A stretch of 64,000 bases of DNA from Euonymus europaeus (GCA_963580455.1 OY756969.1:10555501-10619500); one strand, 5' to 3'. Numbered from the stretch's first letter, positions 38,306-51,341 are shown. A program made the numbers and translations. The notes: generated from the letters alone by a model not told the origin.

Positions 38306-41300
38306 ATTGTTCTTCTATGTCAAATTTTATGAGTATAGCTTTCCTAGATTAATTTGATGCTAAAACCCCAACTTTAAATGACAAATGGATAAAATCGTTA
38401 ACAGCTCCTCCATAGAGAGTGTTGAGCAACTTGAGACCATCAAAGTTGCTCGTTGTACACTTTTTATTATTCTTCTATGTCAAATTTTATGAGTATAGGA
38501 TTTCTAGACAATTTCGATGACCAAAACACTAAATTTCTATGACAAATAGACAAAATCGCTAAAAGCTTCTCCATAGAGAGAGTTGAGAAATTCCGAACCA
38601 TCAAAGTTGCTCGGCGTACACTTTTTATTGTTCTCTTATGTCAAATTTTATGAGTACAAGCTCCATAGATTATTTCGATGCGAAAACCCCAACTTTGTAT
38701 CACAAATGGATAAAATCATTAAAGACTCTTCCATGGATAGAATTGAGTAATTTTGAATCATCAACGTTGATAGATATGCACTTTTTATTTTTTTTATGTC
38801 CAAATTTACCAGTCTTCGCTTCATAGATTGTTTTGTTGTCAAGACAACCAATTTCGTTCTAAATTGGGCAAAACTATTAAAAAACACCTCCAATGGGAGA
38901 GTTGAACAATTTCAGACTGTCAAAAATGCTTGGTGTACACCTTTTATTGTTCTTCTGTGTCACATTTTATGAGTATAAGCTTCTAAGACTATTTCGATGA
39001 CAAAACACCAACTTCCTATGACAAATGGACAAAACCGTTAAAAGCACCTCCATAGAGAGAGTTGAGAAACTTCGGACCATCAAAGTTTCTTGGTGTACAC
39101 TTTTTATTATTCTTCTATATCAGATTTTATGAGTATAGGCTTCCTACATTATTTCGATGTCAAAACCCCAACTTTCTATGACAAATAGACAAAACCGTTA
39201 AAAGTTCCTCCATAGAGAGAGTTGAGCAACTTCGGACCATCAAAATTGCTCGGTGTACACTTTTTATTGTTCTTCTATGTCAAATTTTATGAGTATAAGC
39301 TTCCATGATTATTTTGATGCCAAAACACCAACTTTCTATGACAAATTGACAAAATCGTTAAAAGCTCCTCCATAGAGAGAGTTAAACAACTTTGGACCAT
39401 AAAAGTTGCTCTGTGTACACTTTTTATTGTTCTTCTATGTCACATTTTACGAGTATAAGCTTCCGTGATTATTTTGATGCCAAAACACCAACGTTCTATG
39501 ACAAATTAACAAAACCGTTAAAAGCTCCTCCATAGAGAGAGTTGGGGAACTTCGGACCATCACAGTTGCTCGGGTTAGAATTTTTATTGTTCTTCTATGT
39601 CAAATTATATGAGTATAGGCTTCCTAGATTCTTTCGATGCCAAAACCCCAACTTTCTATGACAAATGAACAAAATCGTTAAAAGCTCCTCCGTAGAGAGA
39701 GTTGAGCAACTTCAGACCATCAAAGTTGCACGGTGTACACTTTTTATTGTTCTTCTACGTCAAATTTTATGAGTATAGGCTGCCTAGATTATTTCAATGC
39801 CAAAACACCACCTTTCTATCAGAATTGGGAAAAAACCGTTAAAAGCTACTTCATAGAGAGAGTTGAGCAACTTCTGATCATTAAAGTTGCTCGGTGTACA
39901 CTTTTTATTGTTCTTCTGCATCGAATTTTATGAGTATAGGCTTTCTAGATTATTTCGATGCCAAAGCAATAACTTTCTATGACAATTAGACAAAATCTTT
40001 AAAAGCTCCTCCATAAATAGAGTTGAGAAATTCCGAACCATCAAAGTTGCTCAGCGTACACTTTTTATTGTTCTCTTATGTCAAATTTTATGAGTACAAG
40101 CTCCATAGATTATTTCGATGCCAAAACCCAACTTTGTATCACAAATGGATAAAATCTTTAAAGACTCTTCCATGGATAGAATTGAGTAATTTTGAATCAT
40201 CAACGTTGATAGGTATGCACTTTTTATTATTTTTTATGAGCAAATTTAACAGTCTTCGCTTCATAGATTGTTTTGTTGTCAAGACAACCAATTTCATTCT
40301 AAATTGTTCAAAACTATTAAAAACTCCTCCAACGGGAGAGTTGAACAATTTTGGACTGTCAAAGTTGCTCGGTGTACACCTTTTATTGTTCTTTTGTGTC
40401 ACAATTTACGAGTATAAGCTTCATAGACTATTTTGAAGCACTAACATCAACTTCCTATGAGAAATGGACGAAACCGTTAAAAGCTCCTACATAAAGAGAA
40501 TTGAGCAATTCCAAACCATCAAAATTGCTCAGTGTACACCTTTTATTGTTCTTCTGTCTCACATTTTACGGGTATAAGCTTCCAAGACTATTTCGATGCC
40601 AAAACACCAACTTCCTATGACAAACGAACAAAACTGCTAAAAGCACCTACATAGTGAGAGTTGAGCAACTTCGGACCATCAAAGTTGCTCGGTGTACACT
40701 TTTTATTGTTCTTCTATGTCAAATTTTATTAGTATAAGCTTCCATGATTATTTCGATGCCAAAACAGCATCATTCTATGACAAAATGACAAAATCGTTAA
40801 AAACTCATCCATATAGAGAGTTGAGCAACATCGGACTATCAAAGATGCTTGGTGTACACTTTTTATTGTTCTTCTATGTCACATTTTACGAGTATAAGCT
40901 TCCATGATTATTTCGATGCCAAAACACCAACTTTCTATGACAAATTGACAAAACCGTTAAAAGCTCCTCCACAGAGAGAGTTGAGCAACTTCGGACCATC
41001 AAAGTTGCTCGGGGTACACTTTTTATTGTTCTTCTATGTCAAATTTTATGAGTATAGGATTTCTAGATTATTTCGATGACAAAAACACTAACTTTCTATG
41101 ACAAATAGACAAGATCGTTAAAAGCTCCTCCATAGAGAGAGTTAAGAAACTTCAGACCATCAAAGTTGCTTGGTGTACACTTTTTATTATTCCTCTATGT
41201 CAAATTTTATGAGTATAGGCTTCCTAGATTATTTCAATGCCAAAATCTCAACTTTCTACGGCAAATGGATAAAATCGTTAAAAGCTCCTCCATAGAGATA

Positions 41301-41689
41301 GTTGAGCAACTTTGGACCATGAAAGTTACTCGGTGTACAATTTTTATTGTTCTTCTATGTCAAATTTTATGAGTATAAGCTTCCATGATTTTATCGATGC
41401 CAAAACACCAACTTTCTATGAAAAATTGACAAAACAGTTAAAAGCTCCTCCATAGAGAGAATTGAGCAACATCGGACCATGAAAGTTGCTCGATGTACAC
41501 CTTTTATTGTTCTTCTATGTCAAATTTTATGAGTATAGTCTTCCTAGATTGTTTGGATGTCAAACCACAACTTTCTATGAGAAATGGACAAAATTGTTAG
41601 AAGCTCCTCCATAGAAAGAGTTGAGCAACCTCGGACCATCAAAGTCTCGGTGTACACCTTTTATTGTTCTTCTATGTCAAATTTTATGA

Positions 41690-44600
41690 GTATACGCTTC
41701 CTAGATTATTTCGATGACCAAACTCCAACTTTCTATGAAAAATGGATAAAATCGTTAAAGAGTCTTCCATGGATAGAATTGAGTATTTCTGAATTATCAA
41801 CGTTGGTAGGTATGCACTTTTTATTGTTTTTTATGTCCAAATTTACCAGTCTTCGCTTCATAGATTGTTTTGTTGTCAGGACAACCAATTTCGTTCTAAA
41901 TTGGGCTAAACTATTAAAAACCCCTCTAACGGGAGAGTTGAACAATTTTGGACTATCAAAGTTGCTCGGTGTACACCTTTTATTATTCTTCTATGTCAAA
42001 TTTTACGAGTATAAGCTTCCATGATTATTTTGATGCCAAAACACCAACATCCTATGACAAATTGAAAAAATTGTTAAAAGCTCCTCTATAGAGAGAGTTG
42101 AGCTACTTTGGACCATTAAAGTTGCTCGGTATACACTTTTTATTGTTCTTCAATGTCAAATTTTATGAGTATAGGCTTCCTAGATTATTTCGATGCCAAA
42201 ACCTTAAATTTCTATGACAAATGGACAAAACCGTTAAAAGCTCCTCCATAGAGAGAGTTGAGCAATTTCGGACCATCAAAGTTGCTCGGTGTGCACTTTT
42301 TATTGTTCTTCTATGTCAAATTTTATGAGTACAAGCTTTCATGATTATTTCGATGCCAAAACCCCAAATTTCTATGACAAATGGACAAAACCGTTAAAAG
42401 CTCCTCCATAGAGAGATTTGAGCAATTTCGGACCATAAAAGTTGCTCGATGTGCACTTTTTACTGTTCTTCTATTTCAAATTTTATGAGTACAAGCTTTC
42501 ATGATTATTTCGATGACAAAACATCAACTTTCTATGACAAATTGACAAAACCATTAAAAGCTCCTCCATAGAGAGAGTTGAGCAATTTCGAACCATCAAA
42601 GTTGTTCGGCGTACACTTTTTATTATTCTTCTATGTCAAATTTTATGAGTATAGGCTTCCTAGATTATTTCTATGCCAAAACCCCAGCTGTCAATGACAA
42701 ATGGAGAAAACCGTTAAAAGCTCCTCTATAGAGAGAGTTGAGCAACTTTGGACCATTAAAGTTGCTCTGTATACACTTTCTATTGTTCTTCGATGTTAAA
42801 TTTATGAGTATAGGCTTCCTAGATTATTTCGATGCCAAAACCATAACTTTCTATGACAAATGGACAAAACCGTTAAAAGCTCCTCCATTGAGAGAGTTGA
42901 GCAATTTTAGACTATCAAAGTTGCTCGGTGTACACTTTTTATTGTTTTTCTATGTCGAATTTTATGAGTAGAAGCTTCCACGATTATTTCGATGAGAAAA
43001 CATGAACTTTCTATGACAAATTGACAAAATCGTTAAAAGCTACTCCATAGAGAGAGTTGAGAAACTTTGGACCATGAAACTTGCTCGGTGTACACCTTTT
43101 ATTGTTCTTCTATGTCAAATTCTATGAGTATAGGCTTCCTAGATTATTTCGATGCCCAAACCCCAACTTTCTATGACAAATGGACAAAATCATTAGAAGC
43201 TCGTCCATAGAGAGAGTTGAGCAACTTCATACCATCAAAGTTGCTCGGTGTACATTTTTTAGTGTTCTTATATGTCAAATTTTATGACTGTAGGCTTCCT
43301 AGATTATTTCGATGCCAAAACACCGCCTTTCTATGAGAATTGGACAAAAACCGTTAAAAGCTACTCCATAGAGAGAGTTGAGAACTTTGGCCATCAAAGT
43401 TGCTCGGTGTACACTTTTTATTATTCTTTTATGTCAAATTCTATGAGTATAGGCTTCCTAGATTATTTCGATGCCAAAACCCCAACTTTCTATGAGAAAT
43501 GGACAAAATCGTTAAAAGCTCCTCCATAGAGAGAGTTTAGCAACTTCGGACCATCAAAGTTGCACGGTGTACACTTTTTATAGTTCTTCTATGTCAAATT
43601 TTATGAGTATAGACTTACTAGATTATTTTGATGCCCAAACCCCAACTTTCTATGACAAATGGACAAAATCGTTAAAAGATCCTCCATAGAGAGAGTTGAG
43701 CAACTTCAGACCATCAAAGTTGCTCGGTGTACACTTTTTATTATTCTTCTATGTCAAATTTTATGAGTATAGGCTTCCAAGATTATTTTGATGCCAAAAC
43801 ACTTACTTTCCATGACAAATAGATAAAACCGTTAAAAGCTCCTCCATAGAGAGAGTTGAGAAATTCCGAACCATCAAATTTTCTCTTCGTACACTTTTTA
43901 TTGTTCTCTTATGTCAAATTTTATGAGTAGAAGCTCCATAGATTATTTAGATGCCAAAACCCCTACTTTGTATCACAAATGGATAAAATAGTCAAAGACT
44001 CTTCCATGGATAGAATTGAGTAATTATGAATCATCAACGTTGATAGGTATGCACTTTTTAATGTTTTTTTATGTCCAAATTTACCAGTCTTCGCTTCATA
44101 GATTGTTTGGTTGTCAAGACAACCAATTTTGTTCTAAATTGGGCTAAACTATTAAAAACACCTCTAACGGGAGAGTTGAACCATTTCGGACTGTCAAAGT
44201 TGCTCGGTGTACACTTTTTATTGTTCTTCTATGTCAAATTTTATGAGTATAAGCTTCCATGATTATTTCGATGACAAAACATCAACTTTCTATGAGAAAT
44301 TGACAAAACCATTAAAAGCTCCTCCTTAAAGAGAGTTGAGCAAGTTCAGACCATCAAAGTTGCTCGGCGTACACTTTTTATTATTCTTCTATGTCAAATT
44401 TTATGAGTATAGGCTTCGTAGATTATTTCGATGCCAAAACCCCAACTTTCTATGACAAATGGAAAAAACCGTTAAAAGCTCCTCTAGAGAGAGAGAGTTG
44501 AGCAACTTTGGAAAATCAAAGTTGCTCGGTATACACTTTCTATTGCTCTTCGATGTTAAATTTTATGAGTATAGGCTTCCTAGATTATTTCGATGCCAAA

Positions 44601-46725
44601 ACCACAACTTTCTATGACAAATGGACAAAACCGCTAAAAGCTCCTCCATAGAGAGAGTTGAGAAATTTCGGAACATCAAAGTTGCTCGGTATACACTTTT
44701 TATTGTTCTTTTATGTCAAATTTTATGAGTATAAGCTTCCACGATTATTTCGATGACAAAACATCAACTTTCTATGACAAATTGACAAAATCATTAAAAG
44801 CTCCTCCATCGAGAGAGTTGAGCAACTTCGGACCATGAAAGTTGCTCGGTGTACACCTTTTATTGTTCTTCTATGTCAAATTTTATGAGTATGGGCCTCC
44901 TAGATTATTTTGATGCCCAAACCCAAACTTTCTATGACAAATAGATAAAACCATTAAAAGCTCCTCCGTAGAGAGAGTTGGGAGCAATTTCGGACCATCA
45001 AAGTTGCTCGGTGTACACTTTTTATTATTCTTCTATGTCAAATTTTATGAGTATAAGCTTCCATGATTATTTCGAAGACAAAACATCAACTTTCTACAAC
45101 AAATTCACAAAATCGTTAAAAGCTCCTTCATAGAGAGAGTTGAGCAACTTCGGACAATGAAACTTGCTCGGTGTACACTTTTTATTGTTCTTCTATGTCA
45201 AATTTTATGAGTATAGGCTTTCTAGATTATTTTGATGCCAAATCACTAACTTTCCATGACAAATAGATAAAACCATTAAAAGCTCCTCCATAGAGAGAGT
45301 TGAGAAATTTCGAACCATCAAAGTTGCTCTGCGTACACTTTTTATTGTTCTCTTATGTCAAATTTTATGAGTACAAGCTCCATAGATTATTTCGATGCAA
45401 AAACCGCAACTTTCTATCACAAATGGATAAAATCGTTAAAGACTCTTCCATGGATAGAATTGAGTAATTATGAATCATCAACGTTGATAGTTATGCACTT
45501 TTTAATGTTTTTTATGTCCAAATTTACCAGTCTTCGCTTCATAGATTGTTTTTTTGTCAAGACAACCAATTTCGTTATAAATTGGGCTAAACTATTAAAA
45601 AAAGCCACTAACGGGACAGTTGAAGAATTTCGGACTGTGAAAGTTGCTCGGTGTACACTTTTTATTGTTCTTCTTTGCCAAATTTTACGAGTATATTCTT
45701 CGATGATTATTTCGATGACAAAACATCAACTTTCTATTACAAATTTTTGAATATCGTTAAAAGCTCCTCCGTAGAGAGAGTTGAGCAAGTTCTGACCATC
45801 AAAGTTGCTCGGCGTACACCTTTTTTTGTTCCTCTATGTCAAATTTTATGAGTATAGGCCTCCTAGATTATTTCGATTCCAAAACCCCAACTTTCTATGA
45901 CAAATGGACAAAACCGTTAAAAGCTCCTCTATAGAGAGAGTTGAGCAACTTTGGACCATCAAAGTTGCTTTGTATACACTTTCTATTGCTCTTCGATGTT
46001 AAATTTTATGAGTATAGGCTTCCTAGATTATTTCGATGCCAAAACCACAACATTCTATGACAAATGGACAAAACCGCTAAAAGCTCCTCCATAGAGAGAG
46101 TTGAGCAATTTCGGAACATCAAAGTTGCTCGGTATACACTTTTTATTGTTCTTCTATGTCAAATTTTATGAGTATAAGCTTCCACGATTATTTCGATGAC
46201 AAAACATCAACTTTCTATGACAAATTTTTGAAAATCGTTAAAAGCTCCTCCATAGAGAGAGTTGAGCAACTTCGGACTGTGAAAGTTGCTCGGTGTACAC
46301 CTTTTATTGTTCTTCTATGTCAAATTTTATGAGTATAGGCTTCCTAGATTATTTCGATGCCCGAACCCAAACTTTCTATGACAAATAGATAAAACCATTA
46401 AAAGCTCCTCCGTAGAAAGAGTTGAGAGCAATTTTGGATCATCAAAGTTGCTCGGTGTACAATTTTTATTGTTTTTCTATGGAAAATTTTATGAATATAA
46501 GCTTCCATGATTATTTCGATGACAAAACATCAACTTTCTATGACAAATTGACAAAATCGTTAAAAGCTCCTCCATAGAGAGAGTTGAGCAACTTCGGACC
46601 ATGAAAGTTGCTCGGTGTACACTTTTTATTGTTTTTCTATGTCAAATTTTATGAGTATAGACTTTCTAGATTATTTCGATGCGCAAACCCTAACTTTCTA
46701 TGACAAATGGACAAAATCGTTAAAA
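41690..46725 (+). repeat. Satellite domain with ~9-monomer units, left of CACTA
   Basis: Variant marks at 41768, 44005 and 45449; the last interval is 1444 bp, nine monomers. Shared private monomers include TTCTATTGCTCTTCGATGTT (near 44,540 and 45,985) and the GATGACAAAACATCAAC type, which alternates with the CCTAGATTATTTCGATGCC type. The run is cut at 46725 by the CACTA element and resumes after it with the same monomer types. Confidence 0.78.
46723..46725. repeat. CACTA target duplication AAA, left copy
   Basis: AAA precedes CACTAG and AAA follows TAGTG at 57432-57434. A 3-bp duplication is the rule for CACTA elements. Removing the element and one copy restores CGTTAAAAGCTCC, the normal satellite sequence. 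Confidence 0.85.
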
Positions 46726-46742
46726 CACTAGAAGAAAACTGC
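46726..46742 (+). repeat. CACTA terminal inverted repeat, left
   Basis: CACTAGAAGAAAACTGC. The right end read on the minus strand is CACTACAAGAAAACCGC, identical at 15 of 17 positions. Confidence 0.93.
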
Positions 46743-47260
46743 TAATTACCGACGGAATATTCCGTCGGTAAATAAGAGTATTTCGGTTATAATAATTTTA
46801 CCGACCGATTACCGACCAATTTTTATATGTCGGTGAAAACCTGGTCGGTAACCATATTACCGACGAAAAAGTTGTTAGTCAGTAAATTACCGACCGATTT
46901 ACCGACGGCAAGTATTTTTTCGATAAATACCGACGGATTTTACGTCGGTAATAGCTTCGACTGTGCCAATAATTAATTAAATCAAAACGAAAGTTAAAAA
47001 AATATTTTTCCGTCGGTAATCCATCGGTAAATAATTAAAAAGAAAATTAAAATTAAATAATTTTCGGTCGGTAATCCGTCGGTAAATAATTAAGACGAAA
47101 ATAACAATTAAATATTATTCCATCGGTAATCCGTCGGCAATTAATTAAGACAAATATTAAAATTAAATATTATTCCGTAGGTAATCCGTCGGAAATTAAT
47201 TATTAGGAAAATTAAAATTAAATATGTCGTCGGTAATCCGTCGATAATTTCAATAATAAT
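46743..47260. repeat. CACTA left subterminal repeats
   Basis: Many copies of a ~10-bp motif of the type TTACCGACGG or CCGTCGGTAA in both orientations, including several evenly spaced CCGTCGGTAAT copies within AT-rich DNA (near 47010, 47070, 47130, 47190 and 47230). In En/Spm-like elements such motifs are binding sites for the TNPA-type protein. Confidence 0.85.
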
Positions 47261-47413
47261 TTTCGAAAATTAATTTATTAAAAAATTTAAAAATCATGTA
47301 AATTACATAAAAAACACAATATTATCTCAAAATTCTCAATAAGTCTAAATATTCAAATTTATCGAAATTAATATATAATATAGTATACAAATAAATTGTT
47401 TCTTAAAAATAAT
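47261..47413. other. AT-rich spacer after CACTA gene 2
   Basis: Very AT-rich sequence between the subterminal repeats and the stop codon of gene 2. It would be the 3' untranslated region of the minus-strand genes. No other feature is seen. Confidence 0.5.
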
Positions 47414-50400
47414 CTACAAATCGCCAGAAGGATCCTCTGGTGGCAATGGAGGGAGATCCTGTCCAGTCTGACCGAGTATTGCCTTAATCTGCGCCAACAT
47501 CTCTGCTATCATCTGCTCCTGCATCTCCGCTCTCATCTGCGCCTACATCTCCGCTCTCATCTGCATTTGGGCCTGCTGATAGGTGTAGAATGCACCTATA
47601 ATTCTGGGCTTTAATTGTTGTAATTGGTATGATTTCAATATCGAAATACTGTCCAAACATATGTTTATGTGTCAGGTATTGCTGTTTGTAAAATTGCTGT
47701 TCTGGAAGGAATTTGCGACCTTTCTGCGGCTGCAAATCTGGGCACGAGAATGACGTCAATTAAATTGCTTACGTGGCAAGAAGGGCTCATATGCCTTTGT
47801 GAGATCTTTTCCAGGGAAAAAGAGAACTTACTAAAAATAGAAATGGGACAGCACAAAAGCAGAGAAGAAAAATAGAAAGAGAGAGCCATTGCAGAAGATA
47901 TACATGGCAGAGGAGAAAGAAGAGAAGGGCGATTAGCAAGGGGATTCAGGAAGATCCAATTCTATTTCTTCTCTACAAATGGTTTTGGATTTTCATTTCT
48001 GTATTTTAATAGGTATATGTGTAGCTAAAGAACTTATTAGCTTGGGTTTGGTTAGTTCTTGTATTTGATCTTGGTTGAACAATTCTATGGTTGATTACAC
48101 TATAATTAATTTATGAATCTCTGAATTAATTGATGATTTCTTGTTATTGTGAATGTCTGATCAACTTCATGATGTTGGGGAACTGTTAGTTAGGCACATT
48201 CGGCTGACCAATACCCGGTGTATAACAAGTGACAAAAATCTGATTAAGGTCTAGATTTGGGATTTGTGAACACAATTTATTAGGTAATACACCATTGCTT
48301 AATGTTGTGTGATTGTCGACTTTCTAGTTCGTATGCTTATTTTAGGAAACTCTTAGGGTACGCCAACCAAGACTCCTAAGATAAGAAAAGATTTTTAGGT
48401 TGGACTAAAGCCAAGGGTCGTTGTTTAGGAAAGTCAGAGTTAATGGAGCCGGACCAAGGTCTCTTGATTGACGTCATTAATTCTTTAAATTGTGTGATTA
48501 CAATTGGAATTTTGTAACTGAGTGATAGTACAAGAACGAGACTAACCCAAGCTAAGCTTTCCCGCATTACTTTACATCCGTTTCAGCCGCTTTTATTCAA
48601 CATTTTCAGATCTGATTTTTCTGCATTTTAGTTTAATTATTGCTTTATAGTTTGTTCGGTAGTTGAGCAGTCTCTGTGGATACGATCCCATTCGCTTTTA
48701 TACTATTTACGACACGTACACTTGCGGATAGGGTAAGATCCGTCTTTATTTGATATTGCAAGGTTAACTTGTGATATTTTATATCGACCACTTGCTCCTG
48801 CTCCTAGGCCTGCTGCCTCCGCATCTGCTCCATCTCCACTCGTAGCTGTCCTATCTGCTCATTATGCAACTGCTGATAGTGCGAGTCGGATGTCGGAGTA
48901 CGAGAGCAGAACGAGGCGCTAGTCGATGGATAGAATGCAGAGGCCTGCGACCCCATACCGTAGACCAAGTTCTTCTTGGCTCCGCCGACTGCCTCGTAAT
49001 AAAGAGCCACCTCGTCAACAGGTTGAGCTGAAGAGGACCCTACCTCGGGCTACGACTGTGACTGCCGCATAGTCTCATATGTCTCCTACGAGCAATCAAA
49101 AAATATTTATATAAGTATAAAAAAAAATGTCGATATAACGAACAAATTCATACATATACAACTATATCAACAAAAACCTCTTTGATCAACAAAAAAACGG
49201 ACAGAGTTTCCCCATAAATCGGATAAAACTCACCTGCAAATAAGCCCAACATAATGGTGCTCAGCACCCAGCTACACATACATCACATATAAGTCCATTT
49301 ATGTGCCTCAGGCACCTAATCCAATTGGCTCACTTAAATAGTCGCTCCATCATCCAGATTACGCACTATAGAATTCAAAAATCCTAAACTTACATTGATT
49401 TGTCGAGCCTTCTCGTCGACGAAAGTCGGGCGGTCATCACCCCTACTATGTGCATGTCGGAACAACTCTATTGGGGTAAGGTCTCGTCCCATTTCAGATC
49501 GCTACGAAAAAACATGAAATACGTTAGTAAAAAATTAATAATATTATTCTAAATGCAAGTATGAAGTAAATGTATAATTTCATACTGCAAGTATGAAGTA
49601 AATGTATAATTTCATACCATTCTCTCCGCATGCTCTGAAAACGTGACCGACCCTCCAGTGTGAGCGGCGGCATGGGATCGGTTGGCAGCGTTCTGCCTAG
49701 CTCACTGCTTGAAATGCTCATTGGCTCAATCAGTATCCCATTTCCTCCATGTCTCCTCCGGAACAAACTTCGCTCTTTTTCCTTGTTTCCTCATGTCATA
49801 GAGCATGTCTGAATACCTCTCTGCTGCCTTATGCTCCCAAGCAATATGCACCAACTCCTCTATCGCCTCTTCCCATGCAAAATATTTCTAACATATAAAA
49901 AATTAAAAAGAGTTAGTTAAATCAAGATACAAAATCTGTCGAACAAATAAGTAATACAAAAAATACTTTTACCCGAAACTCATCAAAGTAGAACTTCTTT
50001 GTGTCATCAGTGACTGCCCCCCATGTCGACCCATCCATGTCAAGTCTCTCCTCGAATATCCTCCGAATCCTACGTGAACAGATCTCAGGAGGAAGCAACC
50101 TACGAAAAAAATGATCATATGGTCAATACATGAAGAATATATGTACATGTTTGAAGGAATAATAAATTACAAATACTTACTGGCCACCACGTGCTGTAAT
50201 ATGAGGGATGTCTGCAGCCGATGATGTACTCTCGATATGTGGACTCTCAGCAATACTATCAACGGGGGCTGAAGAACTACCGATCGGCTGCGCCATCGAC
50301 GTCGGGGTAGGAGGTGATGATGGGGTCGGGCATCGACCATCACCTCTACCAGCACGAGATGATGACAATCTGCTCGCCCGTCCTCGGCGTATAGAATGTC

Positions 50401-50419
50401 GTCCTACACCTCTCGTCAT
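47414..50419 (-). pseudogene. CACTA second gene, Transposase_24-type (TNPA position)
   Basis: Five exons can be assembled with GT/AG borders and continuous frame: 50419-50181, 50099-49973, 49887-49618, 49501-49394, and 49085-47414 (the last split by an insertion). Exon 1 is basic and Ser/Pro-rich. Exons 2-3 give TKKFYFDEF, KYFAWEEAIEEL and HTGGSVTF; exon 4 gives PTFVDEKA; exon 5 gives EAVGGAKK and then a Met/Gln/Glu-rich coiled coil. This is the plant Transposase_24 (Ptta/En/Spm) pattern, a family expected to bind subterminal repeats. Five in-frame stops are visible: TGA 49726-49728, TGA 49702-49704, TAG 49050-49052, TAG 48804-48806 and TAG 47543-47545. A 1.2-kb LTR-like sequence interrupts exon 5. 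It starts only 100 bp after the end of the transposase gene, as in elements where both proteins come from one spliced transcript. Exon borders are my prediction. Confidence 0.85.
47577..48790 (+). mobile_element. LTR-like insertion, probable solo LTR, in gene 2
   Basis: 1214 bp starting TGATAGG and ending TCGACCA (TG...CA), flanked by CCTGC (47572-47576) and CTTGC (48791-48795), a 5-bp duplication with one mismatch. Removing it with one flank copy rejoins the coiled-coil exon in frame. The segment near its right end, with CTCTGTGGATACGATCCCAT and ACACTTGCGGATA, resembles the 3' part of many plant LTRs as I remember them. No coding domain is present, so a solo LTR is the simplest reading. The family is not identified. 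Confidence 0.65.
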
Positions 50420-50519
50420 CTATAAAAAAAAAATAAACATATGCTCACAGTATATGTAAAACCTATTTGAGGATCACTAAAAGCAAATCACATTTAAATT
50501 AAGTACCTAATAAATATTA

Positions 50520-51266
50520 CTAAGTATTGTCGGAAATATAATCAGGAAATTCAGTATCCTCATCATTGTCTTCTTCAGCCGAGCCTGAATCAAGTTCGGC
50601 ATCCTCCTCATCGTCATCCTCATTGTCATCCTCATCGTGGTCTATCATAGAACCGTTTGGATCATTTAGAGGACCCGGGTGCACATCCTCACTAACACAT
50701 GACGGGTGCATCTCTGCCTCCTCCTCTTGAAATGCTTGTGATGCCACATTTCTAGAATTCTCTGTTGATTCTGGCATATCCACAATCGGCCTAGCCTTTA
50801 TTTTACAAACTGCCAACCAGTCACCTTTATCTCGCCTTAAGGTCAGATATGGTACAAAATAAACTTGTTGGGCCTGCGAGGCTAGAACGAACGGTTCATA
50901 TTTATTGAAACGTCGTCTGTGATTTACCTCCACAAGATTACATTGATGATGAACCTTTGTTCCAACATTGGGCGTTGGATCGAACCATTCACACTTGAAT
51001 AAGACCGTTCTTTTGATAGGTAGCCTAGGGTACTCCAAAATGAGTATTTCATTGAGCATACCATAGTAGTCACTTGACGTCTCAGTATAATTCGAACCCT
51101 TAATACAAACCCCACTATTGACTGTCGCTTTTTGTGAGCCATGAAGAGTCGTGTGAAATTTGAAGCCATTTACAAAATAAACCGGAACAGACTTCGTATT
51201 TCTTAAAGGCCACATAGCGAGATCCTTGATGAATTGGTTCGAAATGTCATTCATAGAATTTAGTGC
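50520..51266 (-). pseudogene. CACTA transposase, last exon with DUF4216 and acidic tail
   Basis: Begins after an acceptor TGTGTAG at about 51270-51267, four codons before MNDIS. Residues ~20-150 from that methionine form a DUF4216 domain (VYFVNGFKFHT, SDYYGMLNEI, LFKCEWFD), which in plant CACTA transposases follows DUF4218. The end is strongly acidic (a run of D/E near residues 205-240). It ends at TAG 50520-50522. This exon itself is open, but it belongs to a gene broken upstream. The second CACTA gene begins 100 bp further on the same strand. Confidence 0.87.
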
Positions 51267-51341
51267 CTACACAGTAATGAAAAAAAATTATTAACATCGC
51301 CCCATCGATAATGGAAAGTAAGTTCATGGACTAAGACTTAC

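Larger units (their letters stand above)
36605..41690 (+). repeat. ~5.1-kb satellite segment, copy 2 of a long duplication
   Basis: Matches 16,920-22,010 monomer by monomer at an offset of 19,685-19,686 bp, including the variant marks, the fold-back monomer and the 14-bp palindrome. Near 41.7 kb it runs into a different monomer (ATGACCAAACTCC followed by AAGAGTCTTCCATGG), while copy 1 continues into the 10-monomer repeat. Confidence 0.88.
10515..46725 (+). repeat. Satellite block B, 160-bp tandem monomers
   Basis: About 226 monomers by division, in the same orientation and of the same family as block A, with no inserted gene or element found across 36 kb. Monomer length is stable near 160 bp with scattered indels: 33241-33300 lacks TA in GGTGTACAC, 28261 lacks about 22 bp, and 29657 lacks 16 bp. 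A variant dimer recurs every 0.8-3 kb and shows the higher-order structure, which is listed separately. Open frames of up to ~146 codons are satellite translations, not genes. Confidence 0.97.

Noticed and set aside
41584..42024. 146-codon + frame, the longest in the satellite
   Set aside because: It crosses three monomers of mixed type and has no counterpart kept in frame elsewhere, so it is a chance lack of stops.
47669..47889. Short frames on both strands within the LTR-like insertion
   Set aside because: They have no recognisable domain, lie inside a non-coding repeat and overlap each other.
50208..50459. 83-codon + frame opposite exon 1 of the second CACTA gene
   Set aside because: The minus strand has the continuous exon chain with splice signals; the + frame is its antisense shadow.
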